Shown piece after piece: positions 32,963-41,247 of a stretch of DNA of 45,889 nt. Origin of the DNA: Paenibacillus marchantiophytorum (GTDB taxonomy: Bacteria; Bacillota; Bacilli; Paenibacillales; NBRC-103111); the NCBI RefSeq assembly GCF_014640555.1, contig NZ_BMHE01000052.1, forward strand, positions 1 to 45,889, in the 5' to 3' direction. The stretch's first letter is position 1. Each line of letters begins with the position of its first letter. The notes under the pieces were generated by a model. The model did no database searches and was not told the origin of the DNA. It was given only the letters and a program-made list of their open reading frames with translations. Position numbers and translations under genes: made by a program.

Positions 32963-34426
32963 TTAGCGGTTCAAGTGCTGTAAATAGCCTGAAATATCCA
33001 CGTTCAACCCTGCCGCAAGGCTTTCCCCCAGCTTCGCATCCGCCCGATAGAAATTGCAGATCGCCAGCAGCTTCGATTTCTCATGCACCGAGGATAAGTC
33101 ACCGACCAAATTGGAAATGAAATTCGCCTGCTCCTGCTCGCTGAAGCTGCGGAAGGTGTCGCCGGCTTGGGCGAAATCATTCGTTTTGGCAATTTTTTGC
33201 CGGGTTGCGCTGCCGTGAAGGGGAGTGCTGCTGTCGCGATACTCGGGCGCTTCCTTAGGCTCATCCGCATGACGAGTCGGCTCATAATTGATACTACCGG
33301 CCTGGGGCTTCATTTGCATAGCGCCGTCCCGTTGGTTATTTTGCACAGTTGCGTAGGGACAGTTTACTGGAATTTGCAAGTAATTCGCGCCCAGACGGTG
33401 CCTTTGTGTGTCGGGATAGGAGAACAGCCGTCCTTGCAGCAACTTATCTTCCGATGGCTCGATTCCGGCAACCAACACACTAGGTGCAAATGCCGCCTGC
33501 TCTACATCGGCAAAAAAGTTCTGCGGATTGCGGTTCAACGTCATCGTCCCTACCTTGTGCAGCGGAATCACATCTTCCGGCCAAACCTTCGTTGGGTCCA
33601 GCGGATCGAAATCATAAGCATCCAGATCCTCCGGCTGCAGCAATTGCACATGCAGATCCCATTTCGGGAAACTGCCGCGCGCGATGGCGTCATACAAATC
33701 TCTCGTTGCGTGGCTGAAATCCTCACCCTGAACAGCGGCGGCTTCTGCCTTGCTCAAATTGCGCACGCCTTGATGCGGCTTCCAGTGATATTTCACATAC
33801 ACATAGTTGCCAACGGAGTTAATCCATTTGAATGCGTGGACACCAAAGCCATTCATCTCTCGGTAGTTCGCGGGCGTACCATAATCCGAGAATACCCATG
33901 TCAGCATATGCGTAGATTCCGGTGTCAGTGACATGAAATCCCAATAGCGATCAGGCGTCTGAACGTTCGTGTCCGGCGCAGGCTTCAACGAATGAACCAT
34001 ATCAGGAAATTTCATTGCATCGCGGATAAAAAACACAGGCAAATTGTTGCCGACCAAATCATAATTGCCTTCTTCCGTATAAAACTTCACCGCAAAACCA
34101 CGCGGATCACGCGCTGTCTCCGGTGAGCTTTGACCGTGGATCACGGTCGAGAAGCGAACGAACACCGGCGTTTCTTTGCCCGCTTCGCCAAGAAAGCCAG
34201 CTTTCGTATAGCGTTTCATCGCATTTTCAACCGTAAATGTTCCAAACGCCCCCGCTCCACGCGCATGCACCACACGCTCCGGAATACGCTCCCGATCGAA
34301 ATGAGCAATCTTCTCTAGAAGATGGTAATCCTCCAAAAGCGTAGGGCCATTCTGGCCAGCCGTCCGTGAATTTTGATTATCGCCTACTGGTGCGCCTTGA
34401 TTCGTCGTTAAGTGATTATGAGTCAT
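32963..34426 (-). CDS. katA: Monofunctional heme catalase (small-subunit, KatA type)
   Basis: 487 residues from the ATG at 34426, which has AAAGGAG 7 nt upstream; the in-frame ATG at 34432 is only 1 nt from that site. Disproportionates hydrogen peroxide. Catalytic His54 in ERVVHARGAGAFGTF, the distal Asn in NLPVFFIRDAMKFPD, and the heme-ligand Tyr in GRLFSYPDTQRHRLGANY are present. C-terminal helical region QANFISNLVGDL. The length is typical of clade 3 catalases. A strong promoter and a perfect PerR box precede it; a truncated PerR-like gene follows in the same transcript. Confidence 0.97.
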   Translation of the reverse strand: MTHNHLTTNQGAPVGDNQNSRTAGQNGPTLLEDYHLLEKIAHFDRERIPERVVHARGAGAFGTFTVENAMKRYTKAGFLGEAGKETPVFVRFSTVIHGQSSPETARDPRGFAVKFYTEEGNYDLVGNNLPVFFIRDAMKFPDMVHSLKPAPDTNVQTPDRYWDFMSLTPESTHMLTWVFSDYGTPANYREMNGFGVHAFKWINSVGNYVYVKYHWKPHQGVRNLSKAEAAAVQGEDFSHATRDLYDAIARGSFPKWDLHVQLLQPEDLDAYDFDPLDPTKVWPEDVIPLHKVGTMTLNRNPQNFFADVEQAAFAPSVLVAGIEPSEDKLLQGRLFSYPDTQRHRLGANYLQIPVNCPYATVQNNQRDGAMQMKPQAGSINYEPTRHADEPKEAPEYRDSSTPLHGSATRQKIAKTNDFAQAGDTFRSFSEQEQANFISNLVGDLSSVHEKSKLLAICNFYRADAKLGESLAAGLNVDISGYLQHLNR

Positions 34427-34471
34427 TTGCATTCTCCTTTGTAGGTTGAATTTGTAATAGTAATTTCTTAT

Positions 34472-34525
34472 TTATAATTATTATAATATAGTATTTATTT
34501 TATTCTAAGTGATAATGGTTGTCAA
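34472..34525 (-). promoter_or_regulatory. katA promoter with perfect PerR box
   Basis: Minus-strand -35 TTGACA (34525-34520) and -10 TAAAAT (34502-34497) with a 17-nt spacer. TTATAATTATTATAA at 34472-34486 matches the PerR box TTATAATNATTATAA at every position and overlaps the expected transcription start, so bound PerR would block transcription and peroxide would relieve it. Confidence 0.88.
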
Positions 34526-34926
34526 TAACTAAACATGTACGAGGGGCTATCCGCGGCTCGTTGTTCCTTGCTAGCCACCCTTTAAACAAGAAAACCCTAG
34601 CCTGCGGCTAGGTCTTCAAGTCCATGCACCTTCGCAAGCCTCCTTACGAACTCAATAACCTTTATTCGGCCAATATCGCTCATTCTAAAAATCTAATGAA
34701 TTCCAGAGGCGCTATTTCAAGAAATTGATACCCATTGGGCCAATAAAGTACTCGATAACGCCAATCCAGTTCATTAAATCTCCAAAGTAGCCATTTTCTC
34801 GTCTATAAGCATCCTACAGTTCATTAAATGCCTTTGAGACCGAAAACCTCCAAAGCAAAGAGGTCTGCGGTGGACGTCAACTAAAAAGGGGGGTACCCCT
34901 TAAATCCATCAAAAAAACTTATACTT
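34506..34926. other. Intergenic region between katA and the Rpn genes
   Basis: No coding frame with a ribosome site. Contains the hairpin at 34596-34612 and a short G/C palindrome (AGGGG-GTACCCCT type) near 34886-34900. Otherwise nothing recognised. Confidence 0.4.
34596..34612 (-). terminator. Short hairpin with minus-strand T-run
   Basis: CCTAGCC / GGCTAGG with a 3-nt loop; on the minus strand followed by GTTTTCTTG. It could catch read-through from the Rpn genes before the katA promoter. Confidence 0.5.
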
Positions 34927-34958
34927 TGAAAAAGACCGCCCTTTGGAGGGACGGCCTT
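34927..34958 (-). terminator. Terminator after first Rpn gene
   Basis: AAGGCCGTCC / GGGCGGTCTT stem (wobbles allowed) 5 nt after the stop, followed on the minus strand by TTTTTC. A diverged relative of this sequence follows the second copy near 35912-35950. Confidence 0.65.
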
Positions 34959-34962
34959 GTGA

Positions 34963-35844
34963 CTACTTCGTCAATTTATCTTTTAATTTTTGAACTTCAT
35001 CTTTAGATAAACCCGTGGCCTCGATTACCTTAGCTACGTCCATGCCTACGCCGAGCAAGTTCTTGGCTATTTCGATTTTGCTCTTATGCATTCCTTCTTC
35101 CATACCTATTTGCATACCTTTTTGCATGCCTTCTTCCCTAGCCCCATCAATCATCGAAGCCTCATCATGCAGCGCTTTTTGCCGCATTTCATAAAGTCTT
35201 CTGGCCTCTTCATTCTGGCTCAGAAATTCAAGCGTATCCATTGCCTTTTGCAAAGCCGGTTCGTTCATCGAAATCTCCTCCCATACTTCTGGTTTATCCA
35301 CACCTTTTAAGAACAACAGCCATTTGACCAATTTATCCGAGAACCTGACCTTCTGCTCTTCTAGTTTGGGAAGCTCCATGAAATGGATCTCGATATGGTC
35401 GGTCAGTACGAGTCCCATATGATCTTCCCTCAAATGAAACAAATTATAATAACGGTCGTTAGGAATAAATTTGAAGTTTAAAATGTTAATGGTGATTGTC
35501 TTTTTGAGCTCCTTATATTTTTGTCCTTCTTCTAGTTGGCTGGCATACATTTTGCTCCAATAATACAAGGTCCGCTTCTCAATGTCATAACGGTTAAACA
35601 ATTGAATTTCAATATTCACTTGTTTCCCGTCTGCCGTGCGGGCATGTATGTCCAGGATGGACTGTTTATCGTGCAAAGCATTTTTATCGATGTAGGGGTT
35701 CAGAATGTGAATATCGGTCAATGGATGCGGTTCGCTTTCCCTTAACGTTACATTCAAAAAATCGAGCAGTACGTCTTTATTCTCCTCCACTCCGAAAATA
35801 CGCTTAAATACAAAATCGACTTTCGGGTCAAGTCTATCGAACAT
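34963..35844 (-). CDS. Rpn-family PD-(D/E)XK nuclease / PDDEXK_2 transposase-like protein, copy 1
   Basis: 293 residues. Starts MFDRLDPKVDFVFKRIFG as Rpn/PDDEXK_2 proteins do. Nuclease core with D65 and E79-x-Q81 in SILDIHARTADGKQVNIEIQ. Middle helical region, then FLSQNEEARRLYEMRQKALHDE and a C-terminal tail of GMxx tetrapeptides (GMQKGMQIGMEEGMHK, about 241-256) followed by KIEIAKNLL and a small helical cap resembling a HTH (VIEATGLSKDEVQKL). Rpn proteins are DNA endonucleases linked to recombination and, in E. coli, to phage defence with an antitoxin made from an internal start. Near-identical tandem copy upstream. Confidence 0.85.
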   Translation of the reverse strand: MFDRLDPKVDFVFKRIFGVEENKDVLLDFLNVTLRESEPHPLTDIHILNPYIDKNALHDKQSILDIHARTADGKQVNIEIQLFNRYDIEKRTLYYWSKMYASQLEEGQKYKELKKTITINILNFKFIPNDRYYNLFHLREDHMGLVLTDHIEIHFMELPKLEEQKVRFSDKLVKWLLFLKGVDKPEVWEEISMNEPALQKAMDTLEFLSQNEEARRLYEMRQKALHDEASMIDGAREEGMQKGMQIGMEEGMHKSKIEIAKNLLGVGMDVAKVIEATGLSKDEVQKLKDKLTK

Positions 35845-35949
35845 AGCGTCAGCTCCATTCCTTTATACTTCTAATTATACCATCCTCGACTTGATTGAGA
35901 CATAAGAATCAAAAAAGACCGTCCTGTGAAAGAACGATCGATCTTTTGA

Positions 35950-36879
35950 CTACTGCATCAATTCTTCTTTTATACTTTGAACTTCATCTTTAGTTAAACC
36001 AGTGGCCTCTATTACCTTAGCTACGTCCATGCCTATGCCGAGCAAGTTCTTGGCTATTTCGATTTTGCTCTTATGCATACCTTCTTCAATACCTACTTGC
36101 ATACCTTTTTGCATACCTTCTTCCATGCCTATTTGCATGCCTACTTGCATACCTTTTTGCATTCCCTCTTCCCTAGCCCCATCAATCATCGAGGCCTCAT
36201 CATGCAGCGCTTTTTGCCGCATTTCATAAAGTCTTCGAGCCTCTTCATTCTGGCTCAAAAATTCAAGCGTATCCATCGCCTTTTGCAAAGCCGGTTCGTT
36301 CATCGAAATCTCCTCCCATACTTCTGGTTTATCCACACCTTTTAAGAACAACAGCCATTTGACCAATTTATCCGAGAACCTGACCTTCTGCTCTTCTAGT
36401 TTGGGAAGCTCCATGAAATGGATCTCAATATGGTCAGTCAGAACGAGTCCCATATGGTCTTCCCTCAAATGAAACAAATTATAATAACGATCGTTAGGAA
36501 TAAATTTGAAGTTTAAAATGTTAATGGTGATTGTCTTTTTGAGCTCTTTATATTTTTGTCCTTCTTCTAGTTGGCTGGCATACATTTTGCTCCAATAATA
36601 CAAGGTCCGCTTCTCAATGTCGTAACGGTTAAACAATTGAATTTCAATATTCACTTGTTTCCCGTCTGCCGTGCGGGCATGTATGTCCAGAATGGACTGT
36701 TTATCGTGCAAAGCATTTTTGTCGATGTAGGGATTCAGAATGTGAATGTCGGTCAATGGACGCGGCTCGCTTTCCCTTAACGTTACATTCAAAAAATCGA
36801 GCAGTACGTCTTTATTCTCTTCCACTCCGAAAATACGCTTAAATACAAAATCGACTTTCGGGTCAAGTCTATCGAACAT
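35950..36879 (-). CDS. Rpn-family PD-(D/E)XK nuclease / PDDEXK_2 transposase-like protein, copy 2
   Basis: 309 residues. Over the first about 250 residues it differs from copy 1 by a single substitution (Arg for His at position 40), with mainly synonymous nucleotide changes; the upstream 20 nt (GCGTCAGCTCCATTCC on the plus strand) are also shared. Same active-site residues D65, E79 and Q81. The tail has 16 extra residues, i.e. four more GMxx units (GMQKGMQVGMQIGMEE then GMQKGMQVGIEE), and the last 15 residues diverge (DEVQSIKEELMQ against DEVQKLKDKLTK). This is a tandem duplication of about 1 kb followed by change in repeat number and at the 3' end. Confidence 0.85.
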   Translation of the reverse strand: MFDRLDPKVDFVFKRIFGVEENKDVLLDFLNVTLRESEPRPLTDIHILNPYIDKNALHDKQSILDIHARTADGKQVNIEIQLFNRYDIEKRTLYYWSKMYASQLEEGQKYKELKKTITINILNFKFIPNDRYYNLFHLREDHMGLVLTDHIEIHFMELPKLEEQKVRFSDKLVKWLLFLKGVDKPEVWEEISMNEPALQKAMDTLEFLSQNEEARRLYEMRQKALHDEASMIDGAREEGMQKGMQVGMQIGMEEGMQKGMQVGIEEGMHKSKIEIAKNLLGIGMDVAKVIEATGLTKDEVQSIKEELMQ

Positions 36880-36964
36880 AGCGTCAGCTCCATTCCTTTT
36901 CCTTACTATTATACCATGATCAATGGGGTTGAGACATCAGCGCATTCGCAGTTAACTCCATTCA

Positions 36965-37015
36965 AATAAAAAAGCTCACGTTACCGTCCTTATTCAGGAA
37001 CAATAACGTGAGCTT
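36965..37015 (-). terminator. Terminator of the comPAQ operon
   Basis: AAGCTCACGTTA / TAACGTGAGCTT, a 12-bp stem directly after the comQ stop, followed on the minus strand by TTTTTTATTTG. Confidence 0.88.
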
Positions 37016-37936
37016 CTATTTCGGAAGGAAATCTCCATACGCAACTTCTCTAAATTTTTCTTTCCAAGGCTCGACCGCTTGCAGCTTTGCGTAAATCTCC
37101 TCCGCTTTCTGTAGACACACGGATTGCACAACACGCGAGTATTCCAAACAGCCGGAGTCATGAATCATTTGAATGAAAGCTTCTTTGTCGTGAAGAAGAG
37201 TATCTGCGGTAATTTTGCCTGCGTAGTAGTCTTTTAGTGGGCCAAAGGCTTCATCTTCGACCGAGAGCAGGTATAGAATGGGCAGTGTGCGCTTTTTGCA
37301 GTACAAATCATTCTTCACATCATATCGCACGAGGTCTCGCATATCATTCTGGATCTGATGGATGAGTCCTATGCAGTCCGCCAGCTCATGAAGCTGTTCA
37401 ATCGTTTCCTCCGGACAATCCAGCGATAAATACCCCATGAAACAAGCCAATCGGAATAGAGAGCCTGATTTTTCTTGCGTCATGATCAGATAGTCATCCA
37501 CTGACACAGACGCGTTGATTATATCTTTGTGCTGCCCATTGATGGATCGCGCGATAATTCGAGTAATCTCTACAAGCACTCTCCCGTGGACCTGCAAATG
37601 TCCCAATTCGCCAACCACGCCCATGAGCATTGCTAGAATGGCATTCAGCGTAGAGGCTTGGGGGGACTGCATCCATGGCTTGTCTGCTTGATCTTGATCC
37701 TGTAGATCGTCGACGATATCTGATATCAAAACAAATATTTCAGTTATTGCGGCAAATTTATAAATGTCAGGAGAAGCCCCCCCTAACATGAAATGCGCAC
37801 ACAATGTGATACTTACCCACGTATCCTTATCCTTCTCTTTGTCCTTCATAAAGGTTTTAAATAATTTATTTAAATCCTCCACATAGACAAAGTCATCCAT
37901 CATATTACTCATGTGGCGGTTTACGTCCTGGTGCAA
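37016..37936 (-). CDS. comQ: ComQ-like isoprenyl transferase (pheromone modifying)
   Basis: 306 residues from a TTG with AGGGGG 7 nt upstream. Polyprenyl-synthase fold in the ComQ branch: first Asp-rich motif DIVDDLQDQD (73-82, D76, D77, D80) followed by a PW as in ComQ, and the second NDMRDL (197-202), then NDLYCKKRTLPILYLLS (209-225). ComQ transfers a farnesyl or geranyl group to a Trp of the ComX precursor and is needed for its release. Third gene of a comP-comA-comQ operon, 18 nt after comA. In B. subtilis comQ is first and next to comX; here it is last and comX is at the other end on the opposite strand. Confidence 0.82.
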   Translation of the reverse strand: MHQDVNRHMSNMMDDFVYVEDLNKLFKTFMKDKEKDKDTWVSITLCAHFMLGGASPDIYKFAAITEIFVLISDIVDDLQDQDQADKPWMQSPQASTLNAILAMLMGVVGELGHLQVHGRVLVEITRIIARSINGQHKDIINASVSVDDYLIMTQEKSGSLFRLACFMGYLSLDCPEETIEQLHELADCIGLIHQIQNDMRDLVRYDVKNDLYCKKRTLPILYLLSVEDEAFGPLKDYYAGKITADTLLHDKEAFIQMIHDSGCLEYSRVVQSVCLQKAEEIYAKLQAVEPWKEKFREVAYGDFLPK

Positions 37937-37954
37937 TTTCTTTCCCCCTGGTGA

Positions 37955-38587
37955 CTACGAGTAATATTTACTTTTTATAAACTTCTCAAGAGCTTCAGTC
38001 CTAGATTTCACACCTAATTTATCATAAATCTTTCGTAGATAGTTATCGACCGTTCTCTTACTCATAAAGATTTGGTCAGCAATTTGATCATGGGTAGCTC
38101 CTTTTACCAACATGTTCATCATGAGAATCTCTTCTTCTACCAACGCAAAGCTTTCCTGAACTGCTATTTCTGTTAATTGCATTTGATGAAAGAACGATAA
38201 AGGTAGCATCGTGTGCCCATCTAAAATACAGTTCACCATATTTTTTATCGTTCGCTCACTTGATTCCTTTGATAAAACGCCACTTACTTTAATTTCAATC
38301 AGTTTATTAAATATCCCACTCAATTCGATCCCTGTGAAAATAACAACATGAATATTTGGATAGTTACGTTTAATTATAGTAGCAATCTCTATACCGGATT
38401 GATCCGGTAACTGATAATCAAGAAAAACCAGTACAGGTTGATAGCGCTCCACATGTTCCAGGCATTGCTTTCCGTTTCCAACAACACCAACGACCTCAAT
38501 GTGTTCGATTTGCTCCAGTAATGCTTTGGTTGCTCGAGCAAACAAGGGATGATCATCCACAACAAGGGTTCTCACAATCTCACTCAT
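37955..38587 (-). CDS. comA: ComA-like response regulator (NarL/LuxR type)
   Basis: 210 residues. Receiver domain about 5-120 with acidic pair D11-D12, phosphoacceptor D57 (VLVFLDYQLPDQSG) and the Lys in GVLSKESSE; LuxR-type helix-turn-helix about 148-205 (VKGATHDQIADQIFMSKRTV, DNYLRKIYDKLGVKSRTEAL). Its ATG overlaps the comP stop by 4 nt, so kinase and regulator are co-translated partners. By position and architecture it is the output of the ComX-type signal. Targets unknown; a ComA box could not be picked out with confidence in this window. Confidence 0.85.
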   Translation of the reverse strand: MSEIVRTLVVDDHPLFARATKALLEQIEHIEVVGVVGNGKQCLEHVERYQPVLVFLDYQLPDQSGIEIATIIKRNYPNIHVVIFTGIELSGIFNKLIEIKVSGVLSKESSERTIKNMVNCILDGHTMLPLSFFHQMQLTEIAVQESFALVEEEILMMNMLVKGATHDQIADQIFMSKRTVDNYLRKIYDKLGVKSRTEALEKFIKSKYYS

Positions 38588-40908
38588 GCAGGAATGACCT
38601 CCTCAATGGGAATTCTAATTTTAAATATCGTTCCATTTCCCTGTTGTGTCAGAAAATCCATCTGCCCACCCAGATGCAAGACTCTGCTACGCATTTGTTC
38701 AATACCCATCCCTGAGGCCCCTATCTCTAATTCTGGCCCCTTGTTATCATTAAATCCAACCCCATTATCTTCATAATTCATATAAAAGAAATGATTAGTA
38801 TCATCCATTTTAATGGTAACTCTTGTAGCTTGGGAATGCTTCTTCGCATTATTCAGTAATTCTTGCACAATTCGAAAAATATGGCGTTTGGTAGGAAGAT
38901 CCTTGCTTTCAATAAAGGAAGAGGAGCCGACTTCAAAAATAAGTTCGAATGGCGTCGAATAAGCTTCCTTTTCAATATACATTTTAAGGGTTTTTATTAA
39001 ACCAACTTCTTTTAATAAATGAGGATTCAACTCGAAACAACTCTGGCGTAAACTGGCATTAATCATATCTACAAAGTTATTCATACTACTTAACTGCTCC
39101 TGATCTGACTTGTGTAAAGTGGACTTATCCGCTAGCGTAGACAGCCTTCTTTTGAGAAAGAAAAGATCTTGCATAGTTGTATCATGTAGATCAGTTGCAA
39201 TTCGTATCCGTTCTTCTTCCTGCAGTTCAAACATCACTTTCCTAAACCATTGAATATCTTGAGCAGTAGCTTCATGAGGAAGCTGACTAGCAAATCGCTG
39301 TAAATTGACGGTTAATTTACGTATCAAATGAACATTTTCCAAACTAACTTCAAGATAGGAGGTAATAAGCTGCAGCCACTGTTTCTCCTCCTTCGCAATA
39401 AGTGTATTCGTCTTTTTACGTGCCATGATTAAATAGCCGGTATACGCTTCATGTCCCATCATTTCAATACAGGTATAGCTAGGGTGTTCAAGTAAAGTTG
39501 ACGAATTAACCAATTTTTCGATTTCTAACGTATCAATTTCACCATGGTAAATAACTTCTGTATCGTCCTTATGCCGAAAAACAATAGCTCCTCCGAGCAC
39601 TTGAAGTGTATTGACAATATCAACGAGTATAATTTCTTTTAATTCTCGCAAGTTAGAGATGGAACCTAAATTTTTCGAAATTTTCTTAAGAGCAGATTGT
39701 AGAATAAATTTCCTTGGGAACAGGAATGGCTCCAGACGGGTTGTCCAATATTCGGCTGCGTAGAGCATTGTTGATACTAAAATAAGAGAACCCACAAATA
39801 TAAATAGAATCTGTTTCTGATTAACTTCTTGGCTGAATAAAAAAACGTAGATGCCTGTAAATAGAATAACTGGAACAACCGATACGACCCCCGCGAATAA
39901 AAAACGTCGAATAACTAAACCGATGTCATATAGTTGATTAGATGCAATTAAGTATGCAAAAGATACAGGAAAAAATAAAATAATTAGACTAGAATATAAC
40001 GGGTCAATAATCCAATAACCTATAATTAATCGCGGAAGAAAAGAAAGGCAGATTATTGGTGTGAATGAAAGCATTAGTGAGAACCATATAATCTTTACAA
40101 TACTTGATGTATACGAATTTTCTTTTCTAACTCTGATGTACAGCATAGTTAAAAGAATCATATTAAGCAAAATAGCAATTACAAAAAAAACCATAGTGAC
40201 TATACCATCATATTGATATATATCTTTTAATGAAGGAACGAAGTATATAATTTTGATACCTAACGAAAGTATGACTATACCATATAAATATTTAAAAGCT
40301 CGATTTGGTAGCTTAATATTACTTTTTTCATTAAAAAAGACCACAAAAAAGTGCAGAAAAATAATAGGTAACAGCATCATTGAACTAGTAATCAATAATT
40401 TTCCAAGCGCATCTCCACGCATTGAAGCTCCTAGGCTCATAAAAATTATTGCAGAGCTTAAGAAAACAGTTGAAAGCAATTTTGCTGAAGGTGAATGACT
40501 AACTTTTGAAACAAGCAATATTGCCATAAAAAGACAAATTATTTCCTCTAATAAAGGAATCATATCAAACATGGTGGTATTATTCATTTTTAACTGTATC
40601 TCGTACTCATGTTCATTTCTAGAGATTATTATAGTACGTGCCTGCTCAATAACCTTAAAATTCATGGCAATATTAGAATCTCTCGGCTCCTTACCATCAA
40701 TTTTTTTGATAATATCTCCGATTTGAACATCTAACTTAGTGCCGTTTTGCTCCAAACTATGTATAGTCCATTTATTTTCATCGTTCAATTCAAGAGATAT
40801 GCCGTTGTAAGGAAAGTTAAAAGTAATATAGGAACACCAAATTTGTAAGCAAGCGAAAATCATTACGCATACACCAATTAAGTATTTATTTTTAATTTTA
40901 ATCTTCAT
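38584..40908 (-). CDS. comP: ComP-like membrane sensor histidine kinase
   Basis: 774 residues from ATG 40908 (TTG 40917 is also possible; GGAGG lies between them, so the start is uncertain). First helix about 7-25, then an extracellular or juxtamembrane PDZ-like segment (DVQIGDIIKKIDGKEPRDSN, about 57-76), seven or more further membrane helices (about 115-375), a GAF-like linker, HisKA_3 dimerisation domain with the phosphorylated His near 575 (RIATDLHDTTMQDLFFLKRR) and an HATPase with NNAKKHSQAT, EDNGVGFN and GMGIEQMRSRV. Multi-pass topology and the PDZ segment match ComP. Partner of ComA. Confidence 0.85.
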   Translation of the reverse strand: MKIKIKNKYLIGVCVMIFACLQIWCSYITFNFPYNGISLELNDENKWTIHSLEQNGTKLDVQIGDIIKKIDGKEPRDSNIAMNFKVIEQARTIIISRNEHEYEIQLKMNNTTMFDMIPLLEEIICLFMAILLVSKVSHSPSAKLLSTVFLSSAIIFMSLGASMRGDALGKLLITSSMMLLPIIFLHFFVVFFNEKSNIKLPNRAFKYLYGIVILSLGIKIIYFVPSLKDIYQYDGIVTMVFFVIAILLNMILLTMLYIRVRKENSYTSSIVKIIWFSLMLSFTPIICLSFLPRLIIGYWIIDPLYSSLIILFFPVSFAYLIASNQLYDIGLVIRRFLFAGVVSVVPVILFTGIYVFLFSQEVNQKQILFIFVGSLILVSTMLYAAEYWTTRLEPFLFPRKFILQSALKKISKNLGSISNLRELKEIILVDIVNTLQVLGGAIVFRHKDDTEVIYHGEIDTLEIEKLVNSSTLLEHPSYTCIEMMGHEAYTGYLIMARKKTNTLIAKEEKQWLQLITSYLEVSLENVHLIRKLTVNLQRFASQLPHEATAQDIQWFRKVMFELQEEERIRIATDLHDTTMQDLFFLKRRLSTLADKSTLHKSDQEQLSSMNNFVDMINASLRQSCFELNPHLLKEVGLIKTLKMYIEKEAYSTPFELIFEVGSSSFIESKDLPTKRHIFRIVQELLNNAKKHSQATRVTIKMDDTNHFFYMNYEDNGVGFNDNKGPELEIGASGMGIEQMRSRVLHLGGQMDFLTQQGNGTIFKIRIPIEEVIPA

Positions 40909-40929
40909 CTCCTCCAAGTTTGATTAATT

Positions 40930-40938
40930 TGCTATAAT
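40930..40938 (+). promoter_or_regulatory. Extended -10 element for comX-like gene
   Basis: TGCTATAAT (TGnTATAAT) lies about 38 nt before the comX start codon. No good -35 is visible, as is usual for extended -10 promoters. It sits in the 68-nt divergent gap shared with comP. Confidence 0.6.
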
Positions 40939-40976
40939 CCTATTGTAGTTTATTAATGTCGAAAGGAGCGATACCT

Positions 40977-41180
40977 ATGTCAATAATCCAATTAAATGAA
41001 AAATTGATGGATTCAGTCCATTCAATAAAGCGCTTCAATTTATACGAAAATACATTCCATTCTGCAACTGTTGCTTCACAATTATCTAGAGAAGAGTCCG
41101 AAGCCCTTATAAAAACTTTTAGTACAACCGCATCTGGTAGAGAAAAAGAATCAAAAGAAAAATTAGACTACTGGGCATAG
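40977..41180 (+). CDS. comX: ComX-like pheromone precursor peptide
   Basis: 67 residues from the ATG at 40977, which has AAAGGAG 8 nt upstream; an ATG at 40956 is in frame but precedes that site. No signal peptide. A helical, charged leader (MSIIQLNEKLMDSVHSIKRF; REESEALIKTFSTT) and a C-terminus KESKEKLDYWA with the only Trp at position 66, one residue from the end. ComX precursors are 50-75 residues, have a comparable acidic leader, and carry the Trp to be prenylated close to the C-terminus. Placement beside comP and presence of a ComQ homologue support this. Overall similarity to known ComX is too low to identify by sequence alone, as is normal for this hypervariable family. Confidence 0.75.
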   Translation: MSIIQLNEKLMDSVHSIKRFNLYENTFHSATVASQLSREESEALIKTFSTTASGREKESKEKLDYWA

Positions 41181-41196
41181 TCTCATTCTACCAAAT

Positions 41197-41247
41197 AAAA
41201 AAGGATTGTATAACTAGCCAAAGGCTAATTATATAATCCTTTTTTAT
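41197..41247 (+). terminator. Terminator of the comX-like gene
   Basis: AAAAAGGATTGTATAACTAGCC / GGCTAATTATATAATCCTTTTT long stem with a 3-nt loop, ending in TTTTTTATT, 17 nt after the comX stop. Confidence 0.88.
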
